Assembly: GCA_008360955.1 (NCBI GenBank)
Contig: LUCM01009870.1
Coordinates: forward strand, 90,896-154,895
Reading direction: 5' to 3'
Length of the DNA: 64,000 nucleotides
DNA from: Fasciolopsis buskii
Taxonomy: Eukaryota; Platyhelminthes; Trematoda; Plagiorchiida; Fasciolidae
Numbering within the stretch: position 1 is the first letter of the stretch; each line of letters opens with the position of its first letter. Shown here one piece after another: positions 11,891 through 23,610 of this stretch. The position numbers and the translations under genes were made by a program. The notes beneath the pieces were generated by a model that ran no database searches, was not told where the DNA came from, and was given only the letters and a program-made list of their open reading frames with translations.

Positions 11891-14440
11891 GACGGTCACA
11901 AATCAAGTTAATTTCATCAGTGTCTTTGATCTTGTTGGAGTGCCAAATACCTTAATCGAAGCGGCAAAGAACAGAACAAAACAGGAGGTATCTGCCTTGT
12001 AAATTTTCTTTGGGAACACATCTGATGAAAGCAAATTTAGAGGAAAACAAACAAATTCGTGCGCGTATAATAAACCTTGTGCAACAACATTCATTTGGGA
12101 AGATTTTTTCGAATGTCGGGTGCCCCTGGGAAAAACATTCACGGTACAACGCAAATACCTTGGCTAAGTGAGAGTGTGTTTCACTTCAAGCTTCGTTTCA
12201 GTCTATGAAGCGAAAGGCATACTTCATAGAAAGTATAGACAACCATGCGATACTTAAAACCATTCTTTCAGATTGTGTTGTTCTGTTTTCTGCATAGCGC
12301 ATTCCCGCGGAAATTTTAATGATTACAACAAACTTGTGAGCACCAATTCATTTAATTTGTAATTCGATAAACTGTTTGGTTTTATCTCATAAATTTGATT
12401 TTTAATCTCTCGTCTATCAGCGAATAAGGCACCAGAAGAGGAATAGAAGTTTACTTATTTTGTGCTCAGTCACCGAACTGGTTAGAGTGGGCTTAGCTCT
12501 TTTATTTCTAAGACACACTATTCTTTTCGTAGACAAAAACCGAGAGGATGCCATAAAGTTTGAGTGAAACTCGTACTAACCCCCAATGGTCTGTGAATAT
12601 AATCGAGTTTAACCATTAAACATTTATTCGGTGTCAGTTACCATTATCAGCGGTTGAATTATGTACTTGAGACTTGATTCTCGTGATTTGGCGTGGGAAA
12701 TGCCGAAAAAGAATGCATTGCATGACTTTGACAATATTCTTTTTATGTAAATGGAACGGAATTTTGCACCATTTAACTAAGACCTACATATAGATTAATG
12801 ATTAACCACATCCTCTTCTTCTTTAGATGAAGTACATCAAGCTTCAGTCTTTAGTCTCTACTATTAGTGGTGCGGTATTCAGCAAGTGAACATTTGGGGA
12901 ACAGAAACGTGCGAAAGCTTGCAATGTAACTGAGCAGTCAAATTACTTTAGCTAGCACGAAACACCAGTGCAAAACCTCGGTAAGGATACTTCAACCATG
13001 ACCGAATTATGATCAATTTTTTCAAATTCTCCGGGTTGGATTTTAAATCATATTTTGATTTGATAAGGTCCTTTAGTTGAAAATGTGACCAGGTTTACTG
13101 TGACTTCCAGGAGACCATAGGAAACTCCGTTTCGGAATCACCTGAAGTTGCGATTGGTTTATCTATAGACTGCTAGTCAGAAAAAACTATCAAAAATCGT
13201 AAATGAAGCAGTTTAGCCTGGGGAACCCTATTTTGTCAGACATTATGTTGTCACACTAAGAGGAAAAAAACTGACACAGCCCTTTGAGCTGCTTCACAGA
13301 TACGAATAGATAATACCTTGTAGAAATAAATTCCTAACGGCTTCACTGTGCCCCCTTAATAACCGAGCTATTAAATAAAGTGCGCTTTAGTTTCATGTGC
13401 ATTCTGCTGCCTGGGATGCGAGTTTACGCTGAATACCCTGATATTGCACTTGAAAATAAGTCACTCGCATCCGAATTACGACGGATCGTGCAACTCACAA
13501 TGGATGATTCGTAACAGAATCCCGCGAACGATGGTCAAACCTCAAAAGTCCCGATTTGGTAAATGCTATCCATTTAACTAATTTTGGTCCCTGAACTTCG
13601 TCAGTTTACAAATCACGCTGAGCACCGGCTGGGTCCATGTTTGCCCTTGAATCAAGCTGGGGCCATTAGATTTTCATAATTGGATCTTATGGCGACTATC
13701 AAATTTGTAAAATTTGACCACGGGACAATTGCGAGTAAACATTTTGCATTAAATTTAAGATTGGCAATTTTCAAAACCAGTATAAAATGAACGACTCGAT
13801 CAGTTTTGAATTACGACAACGAAAACAAGCAGTTCCCTTGAAGTGGTTTCAGATAAAGCCTCGATTTTGTTAATCATAGGGTGCTCTTAGTGCAACTAAA
13901 CCTACGTGTTCGTAGCTTTTTCCTCTTTTTTGCTCTCCGGTGCATAAACTGCGACAGTGAGCATTGTCTGCACCAAGTAACATGCAGACAGAAAGCAATG
14001 TTGTTCCGAACATGGGCCACGTAGCATCTCAACTTCGGTTTTTTTCTCCAATTACCTGAATGTTGTTGGAATTTTGCACCAATGCATTCGATTTTTTACC
14101 GAGATCTCCCATTCCAGCTGCGAAACTTTTAAAATAGAACGACTTTTCCAATTTCTGAGGCAACGCTTAGTACTCATCACGGTAAACCAAGTTTGGTTTT
14201 CCTAGGGCATGGGGTCGGAAAACCGTATCCCGCGGCACTTTTGCCTGTTCTTCTAAACCCTAGCAGGTTGCCTTGTGCGAATTTAATAGGATGTCCATAT
14301 ATGACTGTTATATAGAATAACCGGGACATGAAATCAGTGTTTAGTATGATAATCGTATGGTCTCTAAGCTAGGCTTGGTTTTGGGTCACATCAAATGGAA
14401 GTCATTCAAATAAAACCCACCAGTTATTATCATTTTTCAG
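11891..14440. other. Non-coding or intron-like DNA
   Basis: No supported gene. Strong acceptors followed by 15-25 open codons occur at about 12.83, 13.11 and 14.27 kb. None has a matching donor or poly(A) signal, so they are treated as decoys. Confidence 0.5.
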
Positions 14441-14562
14441 TGGTGGCCGCATTCCAATATGTTTACGTAAATGTGAAGCCTACAGTTTACCAGAAACATC
14501 AAAAAATGGACACTGTTCCGTTGCACACAAAAGCTTCGTTCATGTATACACTGAAAAATCCC
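14441..14562 (+). CDS. Exon candidate (122 nt)
   Basis: A strong acceptor (TTATCATTTTTCAG) and a good donor (AATCCC then GTAAGA) bracket 40 codons open in one frame, with the first base completing a codon and the last base starting one. The frame stays open to a TGA at 14664-14666 if the donor is ignored. The peptide begins GGRIPICLRKCEAY and contains three cysteines. No family recognised. The next candidate downstream on this strand with a compatible phase is 16059-16221, but the link is only by phase. Confidence 0.2.
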
Positions 14563-14666
14563 GTAAGATGAATACGTTTCAAAAGTCACCAGGATTCGGC
14601 CAAAATACGAGAGCCAAGGGTTTTAGTGCGCATAAAATAGAATTTATTAAATCAGAAATCAGTTGA

Positions 14667-16058
14667 GGTCTAACCTTTGAAGCCTAATTCTTTAGACATT
14701 GGTCTCACTGTCTTTTCTATTGACTTTGGTTCGTAGTCTCAGGGCGATAGATATACACTCTTGATGCTTCCCAACCAAGAAAAAACAGCTGTTTGGTGCC
14801 TCCGTGAACTTCACTGGTGAGTTTTGCATATTTACTGCATGAAAAATCATCGAAATTTAATACCGAGATTCGAACGACTCAGTTTGAACTCGTTCATGTG
14901 AATCGAAGTTGATTTGACAAGAATCTTGACTTTGTTTTTATTTGTACTGGGGAGTTCTTTCCGTTATGCCTCTTTTTCCTAAACGTCAAAGACAATGCAC
15001 ACTTTTCAGACTCGTAAAGTGCGATTCGAATGTGATCTGATCGAGAGACGGATCCACGGACGATCATGGATCAAGTTCACATCAGCTGATGGAGCGTCAA
15101 AACAAGCCCAAAACATCAGCTGAAATTGAAGTATTTTCAAAATTCAAGCAAAACTTTGATTTTAAAGTTAATGTCAGATGTGTAGTTGGACCGAGACAGT
15201 CATTGCTTAGTTCAGTGACAGTCATCAGACCGACTATCCTGAAATATGGACCAAATCACAAGTTTTGTGGCATGATCTAACTCGACCTAGCTGAAGATTG
15301 CTCAACGCCAGTAGATATGGGAAAACCCATTTTGTGCAGTACTTTTCATGATACTTCAAGACTGATCACTTGAGCCAGTACGAGTTCTACATTGGCTTGA
15401 ATGCTAACCTCAGTTTTTCCTCTTTAGTAGTAAACTGGTAGTCCAAGTTTCTTCAAAATCCTAAACCACGGCGGCATGTCTGAATGTCCAAATTCGTTTT
15501 ATGTGGTTTCCTGGTCCAATGGTGACGCAAAAACTGCATAACGGTGTAATCAGGGTGTCTGTGCACTCGTCGGGGCTACCATCAAAACCCCTCCTAGTGT
15601 AAATCATTGATTTCACTACACACGGCTTTTGTTTGTCGTCCCTGCATTTTTTCTCTTCTGCTTTCTTCTTGTATGACCCTAACACCAACAATTTCAAAAC
15701 ATTTGCCATCGTGTCAATTGACTCCGCCTTCGATTTCTAAATAGACCATTCTAAGGTTTGTCTAACAACTTTAGGGAACATAACCGCAGTACGCGAACTG
15801 TCAAATAAGATCTTTTTTGATCTTCATAATCATCCCGAAACCACTTTATGTATAACTAAAGCTAAACTCCACAATTAATGTGCTTTTGTTCGAAGACGAT
15901 ATGTGCTTACACTTCATTTGACCCAACCTGCTCACCAGCATGACATGTCCTAATTAGGCACGGAGTTAAAACATGGATTGTGATAATTCTTCCGTCTCCG
16001 CTTACCAGATGAACTGGAAAAACAACTTTGAAATACCCATTATTTTCTTCATTTTTAG
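14667..16058. other. Non-coding or intron-like DNA
   Basis: No supported gene. A 28-base open stretch between splice-like sites (14789-14816, peptide LFGASVNFT) and a 37-codon frame after a strong acceptor at 15010 are possible exon fragments without partners. The minus-strand frame at 15461-15709 (82 codons) has no recognisable motif. Confidence 0.45.
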
Positions 16059-16221
16059 TAGTCCACAGCTTTCACAAATTAAAAGCAATGTATAATAGAG
16101 TGAACAAAATTAGAGGAATGATCACTAGTGCCCAACAGCTTACACATGGAGTACGACAACTGATTGATAATACAGTGCTACCATGGTTTCTTAACTACCA
16201 GTTGAGCGATGATATCACGTG
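16059..16221 (+). CDS. Exon candidate, helical protein (163 nt)
   Basis: The acceptor is very strong (TTTTCTTCATTTTTAG) and the donor is near consensus (ACGTG then GTAAGC). Fifty-three codons are open between them; other frames close. The peptide starts VHSFHKLKAMYNRVNKIR and has the charged, heptad-like spacing of a helical or coiled-coil protein. It enters after one codon base and leaves after two, which matches the entry phase of the 25795-25866 candidate, so the two could belong to one large-intron gene on this strand. No family recognised; GC at third positions is at background, so coding status rests on the splice sites. Confidence 0.28.
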
Positions 16222-18644
16222 GTAAGCTGTTTCATGTGAAAAACTAATTGATAATTCAATATTTCTTCTCAATGTTATCCCGGATGATTTACATTGTGGG
16301 TCTAATGCCACAGTATTTTAGCCTCGGATTCGCTATATTCTAGTTTATGTAGGTGGTACATAAATGACTGTCATAAGACATGAACGATGCGGTCTTTAAA
16401 GTCACAACAGTGACCCGTACACGAAAGTGTTTTTGTTATTCGAGTGATAAAATATCCGACCCACGAAATGACAGAAAAATTATCCGCCACAAGCGGAAGA
16501 TCTAACTTATTACGATTCGTCAAGAAAAAGCTAGTAGAAAGTTTTGGCTGACTGTACAGGTCTTTCTACCGAGCTTGTAAGAATAACGGAATTTGTCGTG
16601 TTTACCATGAGGTCTTTGCAACAGAGCAGGCTGCGCGATGTCAAAAGTTGACGCTGAGTGGCCAGCGGAATCACGTTACTGATATTTCTAGCGGAAACGG
16701 AATTCCACGTATCCACGAACAGCTGGTTCTGACATCCATACTCAAACAAATACAATTCAAAACGATAACAGTTGAAACAGCCCAAAAGATGTCAACAGGG
16801 AACTTTCACCTCTGTGACCAATTTGTCTTCCGACTTCGAACCAACTTCGAAGTGAATGAGCACTGAAGGGTGAATTTCCCTGCAGGACTTTCATAATCCC
16901 TTCTCTGTTGCGATCTATGTTGTGGCGTTGCACACGTTAAACTAAGCAAGCCCATAAAGAATTAGGCTTGTTTGGATTCTGGGATGTCTCGACAGAACTG
17001 ATTAGATAGTTATATTTCATGAAACTAATATACCCCAGATGTAATGCGAGAGCTTTGAAAACAGATTACCATGTTCTGTGCAAGTTGGATATAACTAGAT
17101 GGGAATGGTATGTGTTTAAGAATCAATCGTCTGATCGATTTGCCAAGGAGCTACACGACACAAGTGAAATTTGTGTTATCTCTTAGGGTTACCTAGTTCT
17201 TATTATGTTTCCTGATCAAGTCAGAGGCAGTACTAGTAAACATGCATTTTGCCTGCGATTCCATTATATGGTTGGGCGATATTGTCATAATGAGCAGTAA
17301 GCTCCTATTTCTATTTAAACGCAGTTATTCTGGAAACGGCTTCAAATCACACTTGGGGATTATTTTCAAGAAAGTTATGATTATTTTATAATTAAATTAT
17401 AGAACATTTTGCATTTGTTCATGTGAGGACCCTGTGGTCTCATAAAAGAAAAATTATTTTGTTGGGATCCTTAGTAAATTGAATTTAGCTAGGTTATCAC
17501 TAACAAAGTGCTACAGAAAAACTTAATGCGTTGGTTTCTTTGGGGGAAATGCATCTAAACTATTTCGATTCTTTTCTTTCCAGTAACCACGTGATCCATT
17601 TCGCCGAAAATACTGCGAACTGTGAAACATAAAAGTTCAAATTTAGTTGGTAGTAAACATTTTCATTGGAACTATGAGTTTATATTTTTGTGTTTTAAGT
17701 CACCAGGGATTAGTGACCTAAAACAGAGGTCAGTTTTGCTATTCCCGTGGTGTACAATTATGTGTAGGCACATCTTTGTCACCACACCCTCGGAAATATA
17801 GGCCACATGAATAACTCCTTCGGTCTTTACGGAGCTGTCGTAAACCGGATCGACAATAATTTTTCCGGAAAAGATATCCATATCTGCGTCAGATTTACAC
17901 CACACTGAAGCTCACCTATTATCACAAGCATTCAGTGCAAAGGGTTGAAGTAGTTTTTTACACCTAACTCACTTCAACCAGGTGCGGCCTGGGCTGATAT
18001 AGTGAACGACGATTGAGTTATTTTTCAAGCTGTCCGTGTTTTGGCTTTTGGGGACACCGTAATATAGGTTACCGAAAAATAATAAATTTTACCAAATTAG
18101 CCAAAATTAAATAATAGCTTTCTCTAACGGTTTCAGTGATTTCTATTTACAATCATCCGACTAAGCCGAATCGCCATGATATTCAGTAAATATATAAAAG
18201 TCAACATTTTTCGAGAGAATACGTTCCATATATCTAGTGAGCATTTACAGTTAATAAGAAATCATTACGTGGTGCAGTAAAATAACCTACCGCTGAAAAC
18301 GTCCGGTGTCAAAACTCCCTGTCACTCGCGGTGAAATGACTTCATTGTGATGTTGTTAACAGACAATTAATCTTTTTGGGATATATTGCCACATTTTGAC
18401 TAGTGAGTTGCGAACAGAGTAGTACCTGCAAGCTAGTAGTTAGTATTTTGTGTACGTGAAATTTTTATCCGTCATACCGCTGTTTATCGAACTCTCGGCA
18501 GAAATAGTCCAAAAGACTGCTGACCTCCTGAGCAAAAAACACATTAAAGATGCTATTTTTTCCTATATTGTTTTGAACTTCGCATAAAATTTGTGTAGAC
18601 AGTACACAAGATGATGAACATATTGCTCCAGGCTGCTTTTTTAG
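16222..18644. other. Non-coding or intron-like DNA
   Basis: No supported gene. A very strong acceptor at 17584 is followed by 15 open codons and a stop. The minus-strand frame at 17672-17905 (77 codons) looks protein-like but its only donor (GTCACT) is weak, so it is not called. Confidence 0.45.
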
Positions 18645-18881
18645 ACCTTGGAACTGAAGGAAATGAGAGTTGGTGAATCCATGAATTTTGATGAGCTAAA
18701 CAGGAAAAGGGGCGTACGAATAATTCATTTTCGAAAACTCAGAAGATACTACATAGACGGGTCCTGGCTGCTAAGGCTGAGTTCTCATCGCAAGAAATCC
18801 GTTTTGAAGCATCAGAACTTATGCAAGCATAGCCATATGGCACGAATGCTTATTTCAAATTTTTGTTCTCCTAGCGGCTAA
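18645..18881 (+). CDS. Terminal-exon candidate, basic protein (78 codons)
   Basis: A strong acceptor (GGCTGCTTTTTTAG) opens directly into 78 codons and a TAA. The peptide begins TLELKEMRVGESMNFDEL and is rich in Arg, Lys and His. There is no AATAAA close to the stop. An internal donor-like site (GTTG then GTGAATCC) could shorten the exon to 28 bases. No family recognised. Confidence 0.2.
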   Translation, partial: TLELKEMRVGESMNFDELNRKRGVRIIHFRKLRRYYIDGSWLLRLSSHRKKSVLKHQNLCKHSHMARMLISNFCSPSG

Positions 18882-18897
18882 CCAAACAGCTTGAACT

Positions 18898-19128
18898 CAG
18901 AGAACACAAACTGGATTAGCGATCATTCTTGCGAGTGCTGAGACGGTTCTTCATTTCATATCTGGTGATGGGATTTGGTTTGCCCCGGATGCGACTATTA
19001 GAAGCGAATTACCAGGGGAAGTTTATGCTTTGCCGTTTCTATCTTCCACCAGGGAGCTTCCGGTATCCGTAGAGCGTTTGCTTTGGCCAAGGTCAAGAAC
19101 AATAATCATCGAGCAATCGAGGCTGTGA
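18898..19128 (+). pseudogene. GC-richer open region, origin unknown
   Basis: Base composition rises and 76 codons are open in one frame (starting QRTQTGLAIILASAETVLH), while a second frame, opening with GASGIRRAFALAK after a strong acceptor at 19050, is also open for about 50 codons. Two simultaneously open frames fit a decayed repeat or transposon better than an active exon. No motif recognised. Confidence 0.2.
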
Positions 19129-20490
19129 AATTGTCTTTAATCGAAATAAAATATACTCGAACATTACCGTCATCCACTCATTTGTGGCAGAAACAACAAC
19201 AAGTTATCTAACCATGAGTGTCTGTTGGTGACATTTAAGTAAAAGTTTGTGGATCTTAAATGAACGGCATTTCGACCTGAATGTATATACTAGGTTAATA
19301 TGAAATCATGTTTTATAGATCTTGGAACTAACGTTGTTTCTGTGAGAGCAATGACTATTTTTATAAACTGTCTTTAAGTGGGCTTTATGACATGTGATGT
19401 CACGATGATGATGGGTGCACATGACGTGGTAAAGTCCCATTAAAAGCCTAAAGATGTTTGATAATTTAATGGACCACCAATAACAACATACTGGGCAGTA
19501 TTTAAAGTCCTTATATTGTATTCCAGATGATTCTGGGCGCTTGGGATAGCCCATTCGTTGTTGGTGGTAGAATGGGTTTCTATTGTTGTGTTGTGTTCTC
19601 TCAGGAAGGTTTGGCACTGATTTTTACGGAGTTTTATGTCTGTAATGAACGTGACTTCGCTTACCAAAATACAAAAGATCATCTTTGTCTGCATGATTCA
19701 TTTTTTCTTGGTTTGTAATTTAAGTGAGTGTTTCCCTAAACAATCTACAATTGAAACAAGTAGAAAAAAGCTTTCCTAAAGTTCCTTTTGCGGTGTGATA
19801 TTTTATTCTTTTTTCGGGAAACATTTCCGTATGGTCTGGAAAGTTCCAGTTACCATAATGAAGCTTTTTCAGTCAGTTGCTTATGGACACATTTTATCCA
19901 ATAACCCAGTTGGCCAACAACTCACATCCACAGGGACACAATCTCAACCTCGTGCGTTAGCCCCTGAGGGCTGATTCAATCTAGCTTCATTCTTTGTTGA
20001 CCTACCACATGATGGAGAATAGTGAGCTAGATCAAGCACAGGAAACCACAACGATTTTCGGATGACGACGAGAGTAGGACACGGTTATAGGTCACTACTC
20101 ATTACGCTTTGGGCGCATTCTAGCTTCTTGTAGATACAGTGAACTCAGCTGATAATCAAGGCAAATCGGATTTAGATGTGCTAGAATCCATTCGTTTCTC
20201 ACTGTCATTGGCAGTTGATCTCGATGGCTCAGTAAGCTTCAGACAGCGAAAATCAGTGTTTATTGATCAAGCATAATATTGAAACGTCCGTGCCAAACAG
20301 ACAATTCATGAACATGGATGGATAGTGTTAACGTGACGAGCTTAAAGTAACCTCAGCAGAATCGATGTGAGATGAAACAGCCGTCAAGTGCACGATGCAT
20401 TTGAAAACAGCATTTTCTACGGCAGTGAATAATAAAGGATCGAAGTTTTGCACCTTAAAAGCACCAAAAACTTGCAAACTTTGATTGTGG
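19129..20490. other. Non-coding DNA upstream of the PLE
   Basis: No supported gene. A 17-base open stretch at 20215-20231 has a strong acceptor (TTTCTCACTGTCATTGGCAG) and a donor (GGCTCA then GTAAGC) and is a micro-exon candidate. The 5' end of the PLE may lie in the last few hundred bases, but no repeat of its 3' terminal sequence was found here. Confidence 0.4.
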
Positions 20491-20534
20491 ACGTGGGTTT
20501 AAACGCCACTTCTGAGAGGCGATTTGACACCAAA

Positions 20535-20870
20535 AATATCGTAGTGAAAATATCCAGCAGACCGCTGACTTCCATAGAGTTACAATTACCTTAAAAAGTA
20601 TGAATTTCAATCCCCAGAGAAAACCGCTGATGGCCGAGGAAATTGTGCCAATACTGGAACAAGCGTAATCGAACCTCACGGAAATAAACGCCAATCAAGC
20701 TAGACTGAGGATATGTATATTCCTTAAGACACCAACAGCCAATTGCACTAAATATTCACAGTGGAGGAAAAAAGAAAGTACTAACGAGTTCCTAAAACAA
20801 GACCTTGAACAATTCACATCACAAAAGCGGACAAAGAGAATGTTACATTTATCCGTGAACAGACTATGGA
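20535..20870 (+). pseudogene. PLE N-terminal conserved region
   Basis: The translation shows the PLE signature upstream of the polymerase: IVVKISSRPLTSIELQL, then after a frameshift LKSMNFNPQRKPLMAEEIV, corresponding to the family pattern of Ser/Leu-Thr-x-x-Glu followed by a Gly/Met-Asn-Phe-x-Pro block and a helix. A TAA interrupts the second block at about 20667. Further on, ITKADKENVT corresponds to the lysine-alanine-aspartate-lysine motif that precedes the reverse transcriptase. Frameshifts separate these blocks. Confidence 0.8.
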
Positions 20871-21063
20871 TTGCGAATCAAAACGGGTGCGAGCACCTTG
20901 CAGGATGGACCTTATTGGAAAAATAGAAATAGAAGAAGTGCAACAACAGTTCACTTCAACAAAATCAAAGGCCACATGGAAAACGAGCATCTATCTTGGC
21001 TTGAAGCAAAATCTCGGGAAACCACTGTGATTCTCAGTCACACCAAAAGCAAACAGACCTGGG

Positions 21064-21818
21064 AGATTTTATGGCTTACCGAAGATCCACAAACCCGACA
21101 TACCCATTCATCTAATTGTAGACTGTACTTCTTGCAGAACGTACAAATTGGCAAAATATTTCGGTGGATTATTAAAACTCTATCAGAAGATAGTAGTAAG
21201 TCATATCAATGACGCATTCGAATTCGCCCATATGCTGAAAGACTTTGAACTGGAAAACGATGAAGTTGCTGTGAGTTTTGATGTGGTCTCTTTATACACG
21301 AGTGTACCCATTAAAGACAGTCTGCACTATTTGCATTCATTGTTATTATCAGACACTTCCTTAGAAGAAAGACCCGTACTGGCTTCATCAGAAATTACCA
21401 GGGGTATAGAACTTTGCGTCATGCCAACATAATTCACGTTCAAACATGAGTTTTACAAACAAACGGATGGTATGGCCATGTGATCACCCATATCCCCCAT
21501 TGTAGCAAACCTTTTCCTACACTCGGTTGAATCAAAGCCATAGTGAATTTTATTCACATACCCCCCCTACGCTTGTACGTACGGTATATCGACGATACAT
21601 TTGCAATCATCAAGTGGGCACAAAAGGATGATTTTCTTCAAGCTCGCAGTAAGCAATGTAGATCCATTACGTCCACAATGGAGTCAGAGGACACCAGTAG
21701 AGTCATCAGCTTCTTAGATTGTCTGATGAAAGTTAATGACTCACGAAAATTCAATATTGGCATTCATAGAAAATCCACACATTCGGATAAGTATATGGAC
21801 TTCAGTTCAGCTCACCCA
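21064..21818 (+). pseudogene. PLE reverse transcriptase domain (broken)
   Basis: Motifs in order: RFYGLPKIHKPDIPIHLIVD at 21064; FDVVSLYTSVP with the first catalytic Asp at 21280; YKQTDGMAM at 21454, where the Gly after Met is replaced by a TGA stop (21481-21483) before SPISPIVAN; YIDD at 21585-21596 with two catalytic Asp; SFLDCLM; and the RT7 block IHRKSTHSDKYMDF. Stops lie at 21430, 21481, 21541 and 21819. The frame changes between the SPISPIVAN block and YIDD, close to a run of seven C. All catalytic motifs can be read, so the decay looks fairly recent. Confidence 0.93.
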
Positions 21819-22170
21819 TAGTGCGCGAAACGGGCACTTATTTCCTCGCTAGCCAACAGAATTAAAAAGCTATGCAGTGATGATACCGGCCGTAAAGAAG
21901 AACTAAAACGTCTAGACGACATCTTGCAAGACAACCACTATCCGCCACGCCCCATACAAAAACAACTGAAAACTTGAATGTCAACAACCAAGACGAAGAA
22001 AGAAAAGAAGAAAACGGCCTCGGTCAGAATTCCGTACAGATCGCGTACTTCGGAAGCAACAAGAATGGCCCTCAGCGACTTTGGTATTCACATTTTCCGG
22101 TTGATACTACTTTAAAACGCCACTTATCAAAGGCTAAAGATGAAATCGGTTTGCGAGACCAACACAACCA

Positions 22171-22485
22171 CATCTACAAAACAGTTGCAAGGAATGCCCA
22201 GTAGAATACATTGGACAAACCAGCAGACGACTGATGACACGGATAACAGAACACAGAAGAAAAGGAAAGTGCAGACCTTCGGAAAAAGCGACCTTATCAA
22301 AGCTTAAGCGCGATTCAGCCATCGCTCTGCATGCAATAGCTGAGGGACACAACATAGTCTACGAAAACACAAAAGTACTCCAGCGTGGATTCAGAACCTG
22401 CACTGAACGTAAATTTGCCGAGGCTCTGGCGATAAGCCCCCATCCCACATGCATCAATCGGAACGACGGAGCGGAGATTTCGTAG
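22171..22485 (+). pseudogene. PLE GIY-YIG endonuclease domain
   Basis: An open frame runs to a TAG at 22483-22485. It has the Cys-x2-Cys linker (SCKECP), the GIY-YIG equivalent VEYIGQTSRRL, the catalytic-type Arg and His in RLMTRITEH, and a downstream Glu in the ERKFAEALAI helix. These are the nicking-domain residues expected of GIY-YIG PLEs. This part of the element has no internal stop, unlike the polymerase. It is preceded by a frameshifted linker (21822-22170) with recognisable PLE spacing. Confidence 0.9.
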
Positions 22486-22691
22486 ATATGGATAGTCCTA
22501 ACATCTCTGGGAGACAAACATTCCAAAGGTCACCACGCTAGTTGACCCCACCACCAAGGTGACGCATGACGTGAAGGGCAACTATTCTCTCACCCGACCC
22601 ACAGTTCAAAGTACACACATTCACGAACACAGACAACTAAACATCAGTTGGCATGTGAACGTTCCCTCAGCCATTTGATTTTAAAACTAGC

Positions 22692-22745
22692 CTTAAGAAG
22701 GACTAACCATGGTAGTCGAAACGTTGGTGCATTACATCTACCAAC
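22692..22745 (+). ncRNA. Degenerate hammerhead-ribozyme-like hairpin in PLE tail
   Basis: CTTAAGAAG, then a perfect 5-bp stem GACTA/TAGTC around ACCATGG, then GAAAC, then a second 5-bp stem GTTGG (22723-22727) with CCAAC (22741-22745). This is the order core-stem II-GAAA-stem III of a hammerhead ribozyme; PLEs are known to carry such motifs in their terminal repeats. The CUGAUGA core is changed at two positions (CTTAAGA) and the expected cleavage-site UH after stem III is not intact, so self-cleavage is unlikely. Confidence 0.4.
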
Positions 22746-22774
22746 AATGCTGTTATTAACATTATATAATTCAC

Positions 22775-23410
22775 AGTTGCTTGTGGTCCATCAGTTTATG
22801 AGTTTCCAAGCCAAGTTAATTGTAAATAAGAAAAAGGGAATTTGGGGTTTACTGGAATTCAAACAATAAATGCATACTCAGTGTCCGTTAAATACCAAGG
22901 ATGGCGTCTGGAAACTGAGTTCGTTTGTGAACCCTAACAGTGATTGGTGAGATGACTCGTCGATTTCTCTAGGGTAGCATTCTAATAGAGGACACGTGGA
23001 CCATAGTTTGTACTTTTGCCGTATTCAGTTCCACATACGGATAAACTGTGATGCCATCATCCACATCAATGCTACCTATAATGGATATTCAAGAACGTCA
23101 GTCATTGGAGAAACAAACTACGTGATTTTTTGCGATACACTCGTAATCAATGGACATTAATTTGGAATTTCGTGCCCCACCATAACGCGCTACTGAAGAA
23201 CAGGTTGCATGGGACCTAAACCTAAATTAGACAGACGTCGTCAATCCGCTTGAAATTTATCTCCATACTTGTGCAAACCTGTAAGTCCAATGTGACTAAT
23301 TCAAAATGCTTTTACTTTTAGTTTGAGCAGTGTCTTCCTTAAGGGATTGCATAGAATGATCAAAGCCAGGTTAAGTAAAGAAAAATGTTTATTTCCAGTC
23401 AGTGTCCTAC
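22775..23410. other. Non-coding DNA
   Basis: No supported gene. An acceptor at about 23321 followed by 16 open codons and a fair donor is noted but not called. Confidence 0.4.
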
Positions 23411-23610
23411 CTGCAAAGGAGCCTTCCTAGAGATGATAGGGGGTTTCTGGATAGTGAAGATAAAGGGAGACCTACTTCGTTCTTCCTCATTCACATTGGG
23501 TGCCTCAAGCAGCCACTTCACTGGACGCTTCGTGTTAAAGTGGCCGAAATCATTTGGGACTAAATAAACCACTGGAATATCAGATGTTGCGCGGTTCGTA
23601 AGCCTCATAT
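23411..23610 (-). CDS. Minus-strand exon candidate (200 nt)
   Basis: Read on the minus strand, the acceptor is fair (ACCTACAGCTACCAG) and the donor is excellent (TTTGCAG then GTAGGA). Sixty-six codons are open, with about half of third positions G or C, above the surrounding level. The peptide contains VVYLVPNDFGHFNTKRPVK and a Pro/Ser-rich end. It enters after one codon base and ends on a codon boundary. Phase is compatible with the minus-strand candidates at 27745-27965 and 31910-32036. A transposon-derived origin is possible because a PLE fragment lies 420 bases away. Family not recognised. Confidence 0.27.

Larger units (their letters stand above)
20491..22774 (+). mobile_element. Degenerate Penelope-like retroelement with GIY-YIG
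   Basis: All parts of a Penelope-like retrotransposon occur in order on one strand: the N-terminal conserved region, reverse transcriptase motifs, a Cys-rich linker and a GIY-YIG endonuclease domain, followed by a 3' tail. PLEs prime reverse transcription at a nick made by their endonuclease. The reading frame is broken by at least five stop codons and several frameshifts, so this copy is dead. The 3' boundary is placed at about 22774 because a second, diverged copy of the last 39 bases occurs at 59263-59301 and similarity ends there. The 5' boundary is uncertain. GIY-YIG-bearing PLEs are widespread in animals; the long linker and endonuclease style resemble flatworm copies, but this was judged from memory, not a search. 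Confidence 0.93.

Noticed and set aside
17672..17905. Minus-strand 77-codon frame with beta-strand-like peptide
   Set aside because: The only fitting donor is GTCACT, a poor site, and no family could be recognised.
20281..20290. GAAACGTCCG upstream of the PLE as a 5' hammerhead copy
   Set aside because: No CUGAUGA-like core or matching stem is present, and the flanks do not match the 3' copy.
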